The notes: generated from the sequence alone by a model not told the origin. Positions 33,690 through 44,794 are shown, counted from the first letter of the stretch. The stretch: 64,000 nucleotides of DNA from Lumbricus rubellus (GCA_945859605.1 OX243825.1:18596178-18660177), one strand, 5' to 3'. Numbers and translations: made by a program.

Positions 33690-33900
33690 ACATAACCGAA
33701 GGTTGTTTGGGGTGCTTGAACAACCCCAAAATGAAAAATTGAAACAATTAAACATTGCATTCACTAGCACTTGATGTAAGAACTACACTGTGTAATGTAT
33801 TGGTCGTCCAGAACCGTCACGAAGCTTCTCCAAATCTAATAGCTCCGTTGACTCGGTTGCTTATGGGCTTGGTCACGGTTTGTCATTCACAATTTGACAT
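33690..33900 (+). mobile_element. MITE family E, diverged copy
   Basis: Contains gaaggttgtttggggtgctt, aaacaattaaacattgcatt and actagcacttgatgtaagaa in the family E order. Ends are unclear. Confidence 0.4.
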
Positions 33901-34397
33901 ATAGGCATATCCAGCTTCTGTGATGATTTTCGCATTGTGTAATAGAGGTTAGGTTCACGACTCAAGTTGGTGCAGGATTTAAGGTGGGTGGGAACGCGTG
34001 GGGGGGGGGACGACGCTCTCGTGGCTGACACAAACCGTGGGTGAGCACTGGGCGTGTATACTAATTTCTGGGGGACGGGCTCATTGAGTTCCCTCTCAGA
34101 CCCCTATACCCCATTTTACTCAAGTACTTTTGGCACGCTAGCTGGCCCGCCACTTGCTGGAAAATATTGCAACTGGCCCGCCATAAAAAGCGCTACAGAC
34201 TCAGAGGATTCTTTTGCATGAATGCGCATACTTTCTCCGATGCAGAAACATGTTGACCGACCATTCATGGTCACTTGGTCAGTCGCAGGCGAGTTTTCGG
34301 CCGATGGGCCAATAAAGACACATGCCGTAAAAATGCCTGTCTACGTACGCTACGCGGCACAGCATGGACCTGTTTGATGGAGTATGTGTATAGCACC

Positions 34398-34404
34398 TAT
34401 ATAA
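34398..34404 (+). promoter_or_regulatory. Possible TATA box of the LU/CBM14 gene
   Basis: TATATAA about 250 bp upstream of the signal-peptide ATG, in a less repetitive region. A start about 25-30 bp downstream would give a leader of about 225 nt. Not proven. Confidence 0.3.
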
Positions 34405-34655
34405 CGTGACATTCGTTGAGTTGGTAATGGTAGTTCGACGTTGTCTGAGTTTCAGTGGAAGTTCATTAGTCTGAGTTCGAATCCGAACAGAAGCTCAGCG
34501 CAAAGACAAGAGTGAGAGCGCAGAATATCGTTGTGGAGTTCTTCATTCGACGATTCGAGGTCTAAGATTCATTCCAGGGACGTCCTCCGGATACAGGACA
34601 AGAACTTATCAGCAGCTTCGAACGTGGTCGAAAACAACTCAATAGGAAGTCTACA

Positions 34656-34719
34656 ATGCAGATACGACGAGTAGAGATCGTTGTTGGAATTCTGTTATCT
34701 GTCATTACCACGGCCACTG
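34656..34719 (+). CDS. LU/CBM14 gene exon 1: signal peptide
   Basis: ATG with MQIRRVEIVVGILLSVITTA: short basic start, hydrophobic core, small residues at the likely cleavage site. Donor gtatgt, phase 1. A separate signal-peptide exon is the usual Ly6-family layout. Confidence 0.85.
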
Positions 34720-35451
34720 GTATGTATAAGTATAACAATGGGCTGGCTTTCAATTTAAGGCCTAGGCGCACTGTCTATCTTGGGTTGTTGTCCCCATTAC
34801 TATTGTTTCTGGGCTTCATAGCTAGGCTACTCTTGATTTGTGCAACTAACAGTCTCTATTACTATAAACTCTCCGGAAAGTTGCATGATACAAACCTCAT
34901 AAGCATTACTGAAATTATACGCAGTTAGACCTGGGTAGACCGTAGGCCTGGACCTCTGGGTACAGTGGGTAGACTTGAGTAAGTCTGGGTATGTAGACTG
35001 GTTAAGCAAGATAGCTAAAGCAAAGGAATACTCAGAGATCGAAGTCTACTCTGACAGAATACAGGTTTTTAATTGAGGCATTATCTTTTCGTCATCGTCA
35101 CACCCTTAAATAGGCCTATATCAGCACATTGCACCAATATAATAATAATTATTGTAGTCATTGAATTCACTCTGTCTATACATGTAATTATGTTATTCTG
35201 TATGCATTCAGAAAAGAATGGGTATAGGCCTACGCTACACGCGATTATATATACAGCTATTTCGAATCGGTTCATTAAGTTAATTAATTCACCGAATACT
35301 ACGACGAATAAGATCTACTACAAGCAAATGAATCGAAGCATTTTCTTTTTCACATAGATCTTATAGATCATTACAATAGGCTTACTAGCAAAGTCTGCAC
35401 TGCATTATATAGGCTATCTGCTGACACCATATAACTCTCGCTGTACCAGAC

Positions 35452-35514
<63 letters not shown>

Positions 35515-38500
35515 CCCTCAGGGTGAGAATTGGCGGGGGGTTGGGGGTTTCAACCCCCCCCCCAGTCTTTCTTAGAGCCCCATGTTAAAGTCTGTTTTTC
35601 ACACCCCGATTCCAAGTGGATAATGGTCCAACCCCCCAGTTATTTTTCGACAATTCTTACACTGTAGGCCCTAGTTGGTTTTAGTGGCTCGTAACTTCAA
35701 AGTCATAAGCCTAATTGTAGGCTATTATAGGAGACATGCGTTTAATTAAGCAAGTAGGCCTATAGGCCTATAAGCTCCAAACTTCTAATTCTAAAGCACC
35801 ACACGAATGCCAATCTCAGGGCAGTTAGGGCACCAGATTATTCACGAGCGCTCTGTTTAGATGCACTGAAAATCGTCGTTTAATCACTTTATATAATTAT
35901 AGGGTACCGCATCAGTTCTAACATTTCGTGAAAAAGTTTGGTTGATTTCTCTGCGCAGCAGGTCTTCGATGTTACTCATGCTCGAGTTACATGAACCAAT
36001 GCAAAGAAGTCGTATCGCGAAGTCCATCTCACGTCGGTCGAAATAAATGCACGACCAAATGCTTCGTTCGCACGGGAGAGGATGGAGGTACAATCTTATT
36101 AGATCACATTTATCAGATCGTATATTCAGTGGCGCAACTAGAGGGTGCTGGGGGGTGCTTGAGCACCCCCAGGCTAAAAAGGTGACCCACGCAATTTTTC
36201 CAAATCCGATGAGTTTTTTGGTGCGGGGGGGGGGGGGGGTAGGGGTCATTCGGTCTTTAAGATTACACAATCAAGCAAGTTCCTTTGGCGCTCGCTACTT
36301 CGCACCATCGGCGCTTACAATAATAATTCTGAGCCCCCCCAGGAAAATTTTCTGGTTGCGCCCCTGCGTATATTTATCAGATTACATTTTTAACATCGCA
36401 TTGATCAAATCATATTAGGCCTATCATATCACATTTATGAGATAACATTAGATCTAGTTTGTAAAAATCGCATTTTGTCAGATTACATTTTCAGATTGCA
36501 TTCATCAGATCACATTATTTTGTCAGATCACATTTTTAGATCACATTTCAGATCATATTTATAAGATCACATGCTTTTAGATTATTTTTTATTCCGCTTG
36601 AGACACGAGATCTAACCATAGGCGTACGAGGCGGGGGTCCAGAGGGGCAAATGCCCCTAACTTTCGGGCAAGTCTGGTTTTTCGGGCAAACACAGTCCCA
36701 AACGACTAAAAAAGGTCGTCAACTGTTTTGCCGGATATATTTTTCGGGCAGAAGTTCAATCTTTGCCCTCCCCCCACTGCTGAAATCTCCCGTACCCCTA
36801 TGACGAGAACCTTAATCACTTTAACTTAACTTCGCACAACGATAGGCCTAATGGACGTGGGGACGCTTTAGAGTATAACCTGATAAAAAAATTGATGTTG
36901 CAGCGACCTATCGTGGATGTTTCGACGACTTCTCAAGGGTCGTTCATCTGCAAGCGAACTACATCGGATGTCGCAACCAGACGTGGAACAACCGCAGTCT
37001 GCGCTGGTGCTTCTGCGCCACCGAACTCTGCAACGGAGCAGGCATGGACACCCTCGAAACGATGACGCAAGCCGGTCCTGCTGCAGCGGCAGCTAAAGAG
37101 CAACAACCAGTTCTACCAACGCACACGATCACCACCCCACCAGCCACGCTCAACACTGACCACGGAGTGTTCAAGTACGTTGAGGAAGAGGAAAAGGAAG
37201 TGGGGGAGGAAGAGGAACAGGTTACCAGCCGTCCATCATCTGCAGAGGAAAGAAGTCCGACCAAAACCCAGCTCAGAAGTAACGCAGTTCCCACGAAGTC
37301 GAAACTCAATCGAGCTGCTCTCAAACAGTCGAGCGGGGAGGATCAGTACTACGAACGTATCGACAAACCAATAGAAGAAGTCTTTGGCTCAGCACGGACA
37401 TCAGTTGAACAAGCGCACCATGGAGGAGGTCTAAGACACGGTGTCAACAGCGCCCACAAGGGAGCCAGGCCAAGCGGTCCACAGAGAGTGATCGTGGCAG
37501 AGAAGCCGAACGAAGAAATCTTCGACAGAGAATACGAGCTCAACGATCTGGATTATCCGTACAACCAGGACATGCGTTCGATCTCGAGAATTGTGGAGAA
37601 GCTATCGAAGGTTGAAAACGCGCATCAGTTTGGACAAGAATCTTTCAGGTCTAGCGGTGACGACGTTAAGGTGTTGTCGATTAGGAAAGGGGTAGATGGA
37701 CCAAAGTTGAACCAATCGCCCGATAGGCATGTAGTCGACGTGCAACTGAAGAGCGCCAAAGTGAAGTCACATTACGAGGAGCCACTTCCGTTTAAGAGTC
37801 ACGTGTCAGCGGAACTCGGTGAGTTAATTAAGCAGTTTTATTTAAGATAGGCTAACATGCTTAGGAGATTCTACTCAGATTAATTAAACAATAAACATAG
37901 TCTAGTTCCCAACCTTTTTGGACCATAGGGCCACTTTTTCTAAGTTGGAGGACACGAGGGCCACTTTTTCTTGGTTGAAGGATTAAGGGGCCCTCAAAGC
38001 TGAAATTTAATTAACTAAAAGCATATAAAATTCTTATAATTGAATAAAAATAGAATGTTTGATGTTATTTATAAACGTCAAAATAATTTGTAATAGAAAA
38101 TAATTGTGTTCTAGCTTTTCCAAATTGTCAATTTGTTCATATATAGGCCTATTTTGATAGCTCTTTTAGAGATGAGGGCCATTTTTTAGGCCTGGCAGGC
38201 CACTTTTGGCCCGCGGGCCACGGGTTGGGAACCGCTGGTCTAGACAGTAAACCAAACAGTTCTTTGCAATAATTATAATAGTGTTCATATCTACCTGTCT
38301 GACCTCATTTGGTTCTTGACCTATATTTTACTTCCTTCGCAAAATCCATTTAACTAAGTGCCTATGTAGGCTGAATCACTCAAATTGGCTATTGAAATCC
38401 AGAGATCACATTCAAGTAGCCCTATGTTTGCAACAGGGTGACAATTGCTGGGGGGGGGTGGTGGTTGAGGGGTTCAATCCTCAGTCTTTCTAAGAACCCG

Positions 38501-39029
38501 TAGTAAAGTGTTCATTACATATACTTTTACATAATTATACAGGGCTGTTTTTAAGGAATTTTAGAACCGCACAACTCCTTTCCTTTCCCATCATCCATGG
38601 TAAATTTCTTCCAATCGGAGGACAATGACCTTTTTGTGATAGTTTTAACTGTACAGAAGTGCTTCTACAACTGCATATTTCGTGATTTTGTGTACAACTG
38701 CACGTTAAAAAAAATTACTGACTCCATATAAATCAAAGTCTGATTATCCCATTTATTTTTCTACAATTCTCATACTGGTTTGCAACATCTTGTCTGTTAT
38801 AGCAGCAAAGATGACCTGTGAAGAATCTGGCTACTACCAGCACCCATCCGACTGTACCCTGTACATGGCTTGCATCTACGATCCCTACACACGCTCACCC
38901 ATCTGGCATCTCATGCGATGCCCGGAACTTCTCTTCTGGGACAACGAACGAAAGATCTGCGTTGAATTCTCCATCAACTGCCCGAAAGTCGAAGGAGTTG
39001 ATAAGCCGCCAATTCACAAATTCATCTAA
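34656..39029 (+). CDS. Secreted LU (Ly6/uPAR) + CBM14 chitin-binding protein
   Basis: Gene-level entry. Exons 34656-34719, 35959-36087, 36904-37818, 38803-39029; all GT-AG, all introns phase 1, total 1,335 nt or 444 residues. Residues 1-21 are a signal peptide. Residues about 23-94 form an LU domain with ten Cys: CYSC start, C-x-C-x4-CN end (WCFCATELCN), like the quiver/sleepless branch of Ly6 proteins. Residues about 95-368 are a polar, Glu/Ser-rich, probably disordered linker. Residues about 372-430 are a CBM14 (peritrophin-A) domain with six Cys in the usual C-x11-C-x5-C order. LU proteins are often GPI-anchored, but no C-terminal hydrophobic tail is present, so it is probably released. 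A role at a chitinous or mucous surface is inference. Confidence 0.88.
35461..35510 (+). repeat. (TA)n microsatellite
   Basis: Pure ta dinucleotide run of about 50 bp next to a family A MITE. Confidence 0.95.
35519..35664 (+). mobile_element. MITE family A (8-bp TSD TAGGCCCT)
   Basis: 146 bp, ends CAGGGTGAGAATTGG and CAATTCTTACACTG, exact TAGGCCCT on both sides (35511-35518, 35665-35672). Inside: cagtctttcttagagcccca and aagtggataatggtccaacc. Confidence 0.92.
35959..36087 (+). CDS. LU/CBM14 gene exon 2: first half of LU domain
   Basis: Acceptor is a tandem CAGCAG, so the exon can start at 35959 or 35962, adding or dropping one Ala. Encodes GLRCYSCSSYMNQCKEVV, then KCTTKCFVRTGEDG: five Cys. 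Donor gtacaa, phase 1. Confidence 0.87.
36127..36366 (+). mobile_element. MITE family I (8-bp TSD CGTATATT)
   Basis: 240 bp, ends CAGTGGCGCAACTAGAGG and GGTTGCGCCCCTG, exact CGTATATT on both sides (36119-36126, 36367-36374). It begins 39 bp after the exon 2 donor of the LU/CBM14 gene. Confidence 0.92.
36375..36600 (+). repeat. Degenerate 14-bp repeat (atcagatcacattt)
   Basis: More than ten imperfect units of atcagatcacattt, with variants such as gtcagattacattt and tagatcacattt. Confidence 0.8.
36617..36802 (+). mobile_element. MITE family C copy
   Basis: Ends CATAGGCGTACGAGG and CTCCCGTACCCCTATG, with the hairpin acgac, A-run, gtcgt inside. Flanks do not match, so it is older or recombined. 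Confidence 0.8.
36904..37818 (+). CDS. LU/CBM14 gene exon 3: second half of LU and linker
   Basis: Acceptor gatgttgcag, donor gtgagt, 915 nt, phase 1 both sides. Starts ATYRGCFDDFSRVV and ends the LU domain with SLRWCFCATELCNGAG. Then an Ala/Gln/Glu-rich linker with EEEEKEVGEEEEQ, and later repeated basic/acidic blocks with DREYELNDLDYPYN. No membrane segment. Confidence 0.88.
37906..38237 (+). mobile_element. hAT-type MITE family J
   Basis: Ends TTCCCAACCTTTTTGG and GGGTTGGGAACCGCTG, flanked by gtctag on both sides (left end slightly truncated). Interior has repeated gggccactttttct. The end motif is like that of known hAT/Charlie elements. Confidence 0.75.
38434..38777 (+). mobile_element. 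MITE family A with nested MITE B (8-bp TSD GTTTGCAA)
   Basis: Ends CAGGGTGACAATTGC and CAATTCTCATACTG, exact GTTTGCAA on both sides (38426-38433, 38778-38785). A family B element (about 38540-38720) interrupts it. The right end is only 25 bp from the CBM14 exon. Confidence 0.9.
38540..38720 (-). mobile_element. MITE family B nested in a family A MITE
   Basis: Left end CAGGGCTGTTTTTAAGG, internal ttccaatcggaggacaatga, then gtgtacaactgcacgttaaa; right end has decayed to attactg. Confidence 0.75.
38803..39029 (+). CDS. LU/CBM14 gene exon 4: CBM14 domain and stop
   Basis: Acceptor is again a tandem AG (atagcag), start 38803 or 38806, both in frame. Encodes AKMTCEESGYYQHPSDC, LYMACIYDP, the aromatic stretch WHLMRCPELLFWDNERKIC and FSINCPK: six Cys, the G-Y/F and W/F-D/N pattern of CBM14. 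Stop TAA at 39027. Confidence 0.88.
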
Positions 39030-40109
39030 TTAATTAATTAATTAAACGCACATCAGATCGTGAGACATGTTCTCAGTGAGCGTGTCTTAATCACAAAGCT
39101 TGAAGAAACTGCGTTAGACACTAATTACTTAATTAATTAATTAGAATATTCTACACGTGCCAGACAATTATAGGCTTGCTTTTTACAGATTTTTCACTAA
39201 GTATAGTTCAGCTGAAGTGACACTGCTAACGTAGAGTAGCTTTAAATTTGGAGACTGATGCTACGTAGTTGCAGTTTTAATATCATGCCATCTAATATTC
39301 TACATTTCTTTATTGTTCATTTGTAACTGGGGACATAGGCATTAGGCAACCCAAATTTGGTTCAATAAGGAAAACAAGTCTGAAAACATTTGGACACCAG
39401 GGATGGAGGGAAATGGGTGAACGGGCATGGCCAATCCAAATGGGCTACATTAGAGCCATTGCAGTAGGCAACAACCTCTTTCTCAATATCCATCTTCTGT
39501 CAGGTACACTGGCCTTATTAATAATCAATTAATAATTACAATAGTTATAAGTAGTCCTACTACAACTCGGTGTGGACGTCTGCAAATAGTGGAGGAAAAT
39601 GCAGACAAGACTCACAAGAGGGAGTGAGTAGTCCAAGGTATGTTGTATTTTGCGGGAGTCCTTCATATCATGGATGACGTCCCCGAAAAGCTTTGAAGGA
39701 ATGAATAAATGTGATTTCATTCCAAATGACTAATGTCTGATACCTTTGACATAATAACAGCACTACAGCAACGATTCGATTAGATTAGAACAGTAATCGT
39801 TAATAGAAAGCAACATTCCAGATTTAAATCATAACCGAGTTTAAAGTGATAGACAACATTCCAATTTCTGAAGTTCTTGTTCTAATAACTGACCTCAGTT
39901 TGCAACAAAAACGAATGCCAAATTGAGCAGATTTAACTATTTTTCCTACATTCCCTATATAGGGAATTCAACCATCCTAAAGTTTTGAGTCCATCATTAA
40001 ACGCTGAAATTCCATTTTCCTGGGATATAAACTTAATCCAGGGAGGCAGTCAGTTTCATAAGCTTAGTCCCCACTAATGGTTTCAAGGGTAAAATGAGCA
40101 GCAACAGTT
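39030..40109. other. Intergenic between convergent LU/CBM14 and DCPS genes
   Basis: AT-rich, must hold both 3' ends; I cannot place the polyadenylation sites with confidence. (TTAA/TTAAT) run at 39027-39045. Confidence 0.5.
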
Positions 40110-40382
40110 TTACGCTTGCAATTTCCCACGTTGCCTAAATTTAGCACAGAGTTCATGACTTTCATTGACATAAAACGCGAGAGTCTTCTTCTCGTAGAAT
40201 TTTCCATCAAGACGAATATTATCGATGACGTCATCAAGCAAATGAGCTTTTCCAGCGTTTATACCAGGTGCGTCGTAATCCAGGTGAGCAAAGTGGACGT
40301 GCAGATGGTAATGGGACGGCAGGTAGTGGAAGAAGATTCTTAGTCGGTCTCTCGACACGTCGTACTTTTTCGCGATGGCTGA
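40110..40382 (-). CDS. DCPS: DCPS exon 4: HIT motif and stop
   Basis: Acceptor ttggcaacag, phase 0. Encodes SAIAKKYDVSRDRLRIFF, then HYHLHVHFAHLDYDAPG with the histidine triad, and a C-terminus ending in RQRGKLQA. Frame continuous with exon 3. Confidence 0.95.
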   Translation of the reverse strand, partial: SAIAKKYDVSRDRLRIFFHYLPSHYHLHVHFAHLDYDAPGINAGKAHLLDDVIDNIRLDGKFYEKKTLAFYVNESHELCAKFRQRGKLQA

Positions 40383-43300
40383 CTGTTGCCAAATAAAAAA
40401 CAAACCAAAATATCAAACGAACATATATAATAGGTGTGGTGTAGTGGGATCTGCAGGGTGTCGTGGAGTGGGTGCGATCGGGTGGCATGTAAAAGAAGGT
40501 GGAGTGGGCAGTAGAAGTGCGGATGGAGTCGCGGGGTAGGGAAGTAGGAAATTGGCCAGGAGCGGGGGTGAATCCTAAAATTCCCGTGCAATGCCGGGTA
40601 CCCCAGCAAGTATAACATAAATGCAAAACTTTAGAAATATGCCACTGACATAGGAAAGATAGAGAAATAATAAATGAAGATCAGTCACTAGCATGCTTAT
40701 CACAAACTTGCCACTATTACTGAATTATAATTATTATTGTTACTAGTATTATTTTGACGCTTGCAACTTGGACAGTCACATCGTAATGAAACTCCATGCT
40801 CCACTCCTTTCTAGAACTCCTTCTTAGACAATAGACATTAACCTCTCAAGACAGTTTTTTTTACTGCTCTGGGATTGGGAGCACCAATGAGTAGTCCCCT
40901 TTAGAAAGTACTATTCATTTAATGAATGAATGAATGAAAAAGACAAATAATTATATGCCAATCACTATATACACTAAGCGTAATTCCCTCACTAAACCAA
41001 TGAAGAATATCTGCAAGCAATCTTTTGCTGTTTGTTGAGCAAAACAATTTAAGTTCTGCATGCCATAACTGATAGCATTGTATGGAAGATGAGGTGATCT
41101 ATATATTTTAATCAAATCATTCTTTAGCACTGCATAGCTACCCATAAGCAAAGTATTGGACAAAATACCGCAGGGCGCGGTGGTGGGTTCGGTTCCTTGG
41201 AGGCGGAGGTCTCCAGGTTCGAATCCAGTGCACCTCAAGCTGCCACACAGGGACTTTGAGCAAGTCCTTCACTTGCAATTGCTCGAGCGCTTTGGTGTGA
41301 AAATCTGATGCAGTGTCCGCGCTGCAGTCGGGAGCAACTCTGAGTAGACAGTTTGAAGGAGCACTATAGTTTAGTATGTGAGGCGCCCTTGTAACGGTAT
41401 GGCTGTGTTACGGCGTCATTGTTATCAATTATTAATTAAAATGCGAAAAGTAAATAAATAAATAAATAAGATATTTCATGCACACCGTTCCACTGTCTCT
41501 AATGTTTTCCAGTAGACCAAGATGTTTGTCAGTCAGGTCTCGGATTGATCGGACACTTCGATCATGAACGATCGCTACGAGGTAGAGACTCTCCACTTGT
41601 ATCCCGTCCCACTTCATATCCGGCAACAAAATGAATCCCATTGTGGGGTCAGCATCTTCGAAAACAATTCTTTCGGATTCTGTTTTCTTCTCCAGTATGT
41701 TATACACCCACTAGAAACAGCCAGACAACTGGTATTTAAAACAGATCAGACCTACTAGTGAGATAAGTTTAAAAAACCTTAAGTGGGACAAAGTGACAGT
41801 TTGGCACAGTAAAACTAATTAACATAAAGTAGAGCTATTCTCTGGATTGGCGATCATCATAACAACAATATACAGGCTACCTGTGTGCAATAAAAAAATT
41901 CTGTGTTTAAAGTTTTAAGATCAAAACACATCCTCTTTTTCCACATTCACGGGTAATTTTTTTCAATAATTACAATCTACCTGAGCAACATCATGAGAAA
42001 CCAATCATAATATATATAAAACTTTGTGCCTAGCAACCTAATTTTTTTATTTGTATGGCAACATATATAATTTATATACGCTATGTATTTATTATTTTTT
42101 TTTACAAAATTCATACCCCTTAGAGGGAAATTCACACATACCTGCATGCTAAATCCAGCTGACTCAATGTAGGGAAGTGTAATGAGTCTGTAATCTTCTG
42201 GTGTTTCACTTAACATAACCTTCGGTTGAAATCTGTACTTGTCCAGATGCTTGGCTGTTGCTGGGTAGATAACTGATGACTTGATGACTGGAGACAAACA
42301 TAATTATTTTATTAATATTTCACTTGGAACTTAAATCAAAAGCAGAGAAGCAAAATAATGTGACACATAGGTATTGTATTTATGCAATATAATACCATTT
42401 GATACATTGCCTGCTACAGGATTATATCATCGAAAAGATAGCAATGACCTAAATTCCATTCCCACCCTGTTCCTACCAAAAGTAATTCGACATAACAACC
42501 TGCAACCCCATATTCGTGATTTCACTCGGCCGGCCAGGAACGATCAAAATTTCTTACCAAGGGTGTTTTACAGTGTCCGTAGCTGAACAATTACTTTATT
42601 CTGTTATAGGTCTTAACTTTTAATTAATTCCATAGCCACTTAGTCATTTGATGATTTATTTCATCATCCTGACTTTAAACTGCAGCTTTCATACCCTGTT
42701 GCATTTGTGTTAATGAATCTGTGCAGTAAAGGACTTAGCATTAATAGTATCAGAATGTAAAATAAGGTCAGGAGTATGCAGCAAGCAGATCTCTTTGCAA
42801 ATCAGGACTTATTCTGAAGCTACTCGAAACCACTTCCATAACTATCATATTCTGCAATATGTCGGACGATCTTTTAATCAAAATATTTAAACGAATCTTT
42901 TTTTCTTATAGAAATTTTAGCTTATCAGAATCTTTGGTTCCAAGAGTAACGAAGACTGTTTCGGTATACATGTACAATCAGGGGGCGAAAATTTTACTTA
43001 TTTCTCCAGTGCCGTCAGCGTTGTCATTGCACGTCTTTTTCGTGAGGGTCGGTTAGGGCTCAGGTTAGGCATCGTGAGGGTCGGTTAGGGTTAGTGTTAG
43101 GGTTAGTTTAGCCATTAGAAACTCTGGTGGATTGATGGCAAAAGACACTGTGTATTTTTCGCCCCCTGATAGTACATGATCGCCACTGTTTCTTCCACAT
43201 AGCTGACACTTATACCTAGATTACGAATATGGATCTCGCGATCTAACTTGACGAAAGCAGTTGGTTAGAACTGCAGGATAAAAATTAAGAGCAGAAGAAA

Positions 43301-43672
43301 AAAATTACCGTTACAGGAAGGTGGCGGAAAAATCTTCATGGAATTGTAAACGTCGTTCTGAAGAATAACTTCAACTCCAGTTTCTTCACAAAAGACCTCC
43401 TTAACAGAATCGACGCTGAAAGGAGTCTTTTCTAAGATTAGAACAGCATCGTCCGGCTGGTCGCCGTACCGGCCTCGAAGGCAGATCGTTTTTACTTGAG
43501 CATTTTGGCTTAACACTTCAGTAATTTTAAAATCTTTAACCAATTTCTTGTGATTCGTGTCTACGTTGTTACTTTCTTGGTCAGAGTTTGTTTTCTGTTT
43601 CTTTACTTTTGGAGAATCTGTTATTTCGGACAACTTCAAATTCTCTCCCTCGCACGCCATATTGTATACCAA
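40110..43672 (-). CDS. DCPS: Scavenger mRNA-decapping enzyme DcpS, four exons
   Basis: Gene-level entry. Exons on the - strand: 43309-43672, 42142-42287, 41486-41710, 40110-40382; phases 1, 0, 0; 1,008 nt or 335 residues, the usual length of animal DCPS (about 337). The enzyme cleaves the m7GpppN cap left after 3'-5' mRNA decay. Visible hallmarks: VLILEKTPF in the N-terminal domain, YPATAKHLDKY, RLITLPYIES, WVYNILEKK, the FILLPDMKWDG loop, SIRDLTDKHL, and the C-terminal HIT motif HYHLHVHF that holds the catalytic His. The start at 43660 (MACEGEN) is an equally good choice. A Lys-rich segment PKVKKQK near the N-terminus could be a nuclear signal. Confidence 0.95.
41170..41370 (+). mobile_element. 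tRNA-derived SINE in DCPS intron 3
   Basis: Head gcgcggtggtgggttcgg, box-B-like ggttcgaatcc, then gagcaagtccttcacttgc and gtgtgaaaatctgatgcagt, ending gaaggagcactatag. Looks tRNA-like at its head, but the shared body shows it is a SINE and not a tRNA gene. Confidence 0.8.
41486..41710 (-). CDS. DCPS: DCPS exon 3
   Basis: Acceptor gtttctag, donor gtgtgc, 225 nt, phase 0 both sides. Encodes WVYNILEKKTESERIVFED, then LLPDMKWDGIQVESLYLVAI and SIRDLTDKHLGLLENIRDSG. Confidence 0.95.
42142..42287 (-). CDS. DCPS: DCPS exon 2
   Basis: Acceptor tgtctccag, donor gtatgt, 146 nt, phase 1 in and 0 out. Encodes VIKSSVIYPATAKHLDKYRF, then DYRLITLPYIESAGFSMQ. Confidence 0.95.
42979..43168 (+). mobile_element. 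MITE family K with TTAGGG-like core
   Basis: Ends CAGGGGGCGAAAATTTTAC and GTATTTTTCGCCCCCTG, a 13-bp inverted repeat. Core carries gtgagggtcggttaggg twice and ttagggttagtgttaggg. Flanking octamers do not match. Confidence 0.7.
43309..43672 (-). CDS. DCPS: DCPS exon 1
   Basis: ATG at 43672 (MVYNMACEGEN) or 43660. Encodes the variable N-terminus, then KDFKITEVLSQNAQVKTICL, VLILEKTPFSVDSVKEVF and MKIFPPPSCN. Donor gtaatt, phase 1. Confidence 0.92.
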
Positions 43673-43679
43673 GGACTAA

Positions 43680-44700
43680 TAATCATCGGTAGATTCCTTT
43701 GGTAGGCTAATTATTTTGGGCAACGCAACCCTATGCGCTCGTGAATAAGCTGGTGCCCTAAGCATAGCATTCGAGTGGCGCTTTCGATAATAATTATATT
43801 TGGGTTTTACGATTACGATTATGGCGGACGAAAGAAATCGCGCCTTGAGGAGTAAAAATTGTATAGGCTTACATGTAGAGAATTAGGCCTAAACATCGAC
43901 ATGATCATTTATCCGGTGTAGCCTAATAGCCTAGTTGAAGCGGACTCTGATCTGGACCGGAACGGACAGACAAGAACACCCTACTAATAAGTTTACTAGG
44001 GCATGTACTGAGGCGGACTGTAATAATATCGCCAGTGTACTGTTTAATGCACGCGGGTCTTGCGTTGGGCAGAAATTTTCACGGATCAATAATTATTGCA
44101 CTAGGGCTAAATCTGTTGGTAAGGAATCATATCTGATAGTCGTAATCTTATTCGTAATCTCCTAACTTCTAAAGCGCTACTCGATCATGCCAAGCGCCGG
44201 GCACCAGCTTATTCACGAGCGCTGCGTTCAGTCAAAAGAGTTGTCCGTAAGAGTAGGCCTAGCCTATTATAGAGTTCGCCATTATGTTTAGACAAGAGGG
44301 TTGAGGTTTGGCGAAACCGGAAGTCAATGAAAGAAAGTCGGAGACATGAACACAACACAGGATGCGTTCCTTATTCACGGCGTGTCGGCTGCTATGCTAA
44401 TTAGGCTAATGTAAATAGAGTGCGCATTCCCTGCAGGACCTACGACGACCTTAAAACGACCTTGAATTAATCGATGCTCATTATAGTAGGGCCTACGTCA
44501 TGGTCTTGCAAAGCCAAGACCAAGACTTTTAAAACGAACGCGAGCACATGCACTCGAAGCCTGGTCTTGAGGCCAAAATGCAAGAGTTAGGCCTACAAGA
44601 CTGTATAAATCTAGATAAAACTACATATAGCCTAGAGGCCCTAGATTAACTTCGTGTAAGCCAATTTCATATTGAGTAATAACAATAACGACTATCGTTC
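43680..44700. other. Gene-free, between DCPS and zinc-finger gene
   Basis: Contains two fragments of a second short repeat with ctggtgccc and attcacgagcgct blocks (about 43740-43790 and 44165-44250). No gene seen. Confidence 0.5.
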
Positions 44701-44713
44701 CTGTTGTTGTTGT

Positions 44714-44717
<4 letters not shown>

Positions 44718-44794
<77 letters not shown>

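Noticed and set aside
41170..41240. Possible tRNA gene
   Set aside because: Box A and B are present, but the shared downstream body at other loci shows it is the head of a SINE and I could not fold a full cloverleaf.
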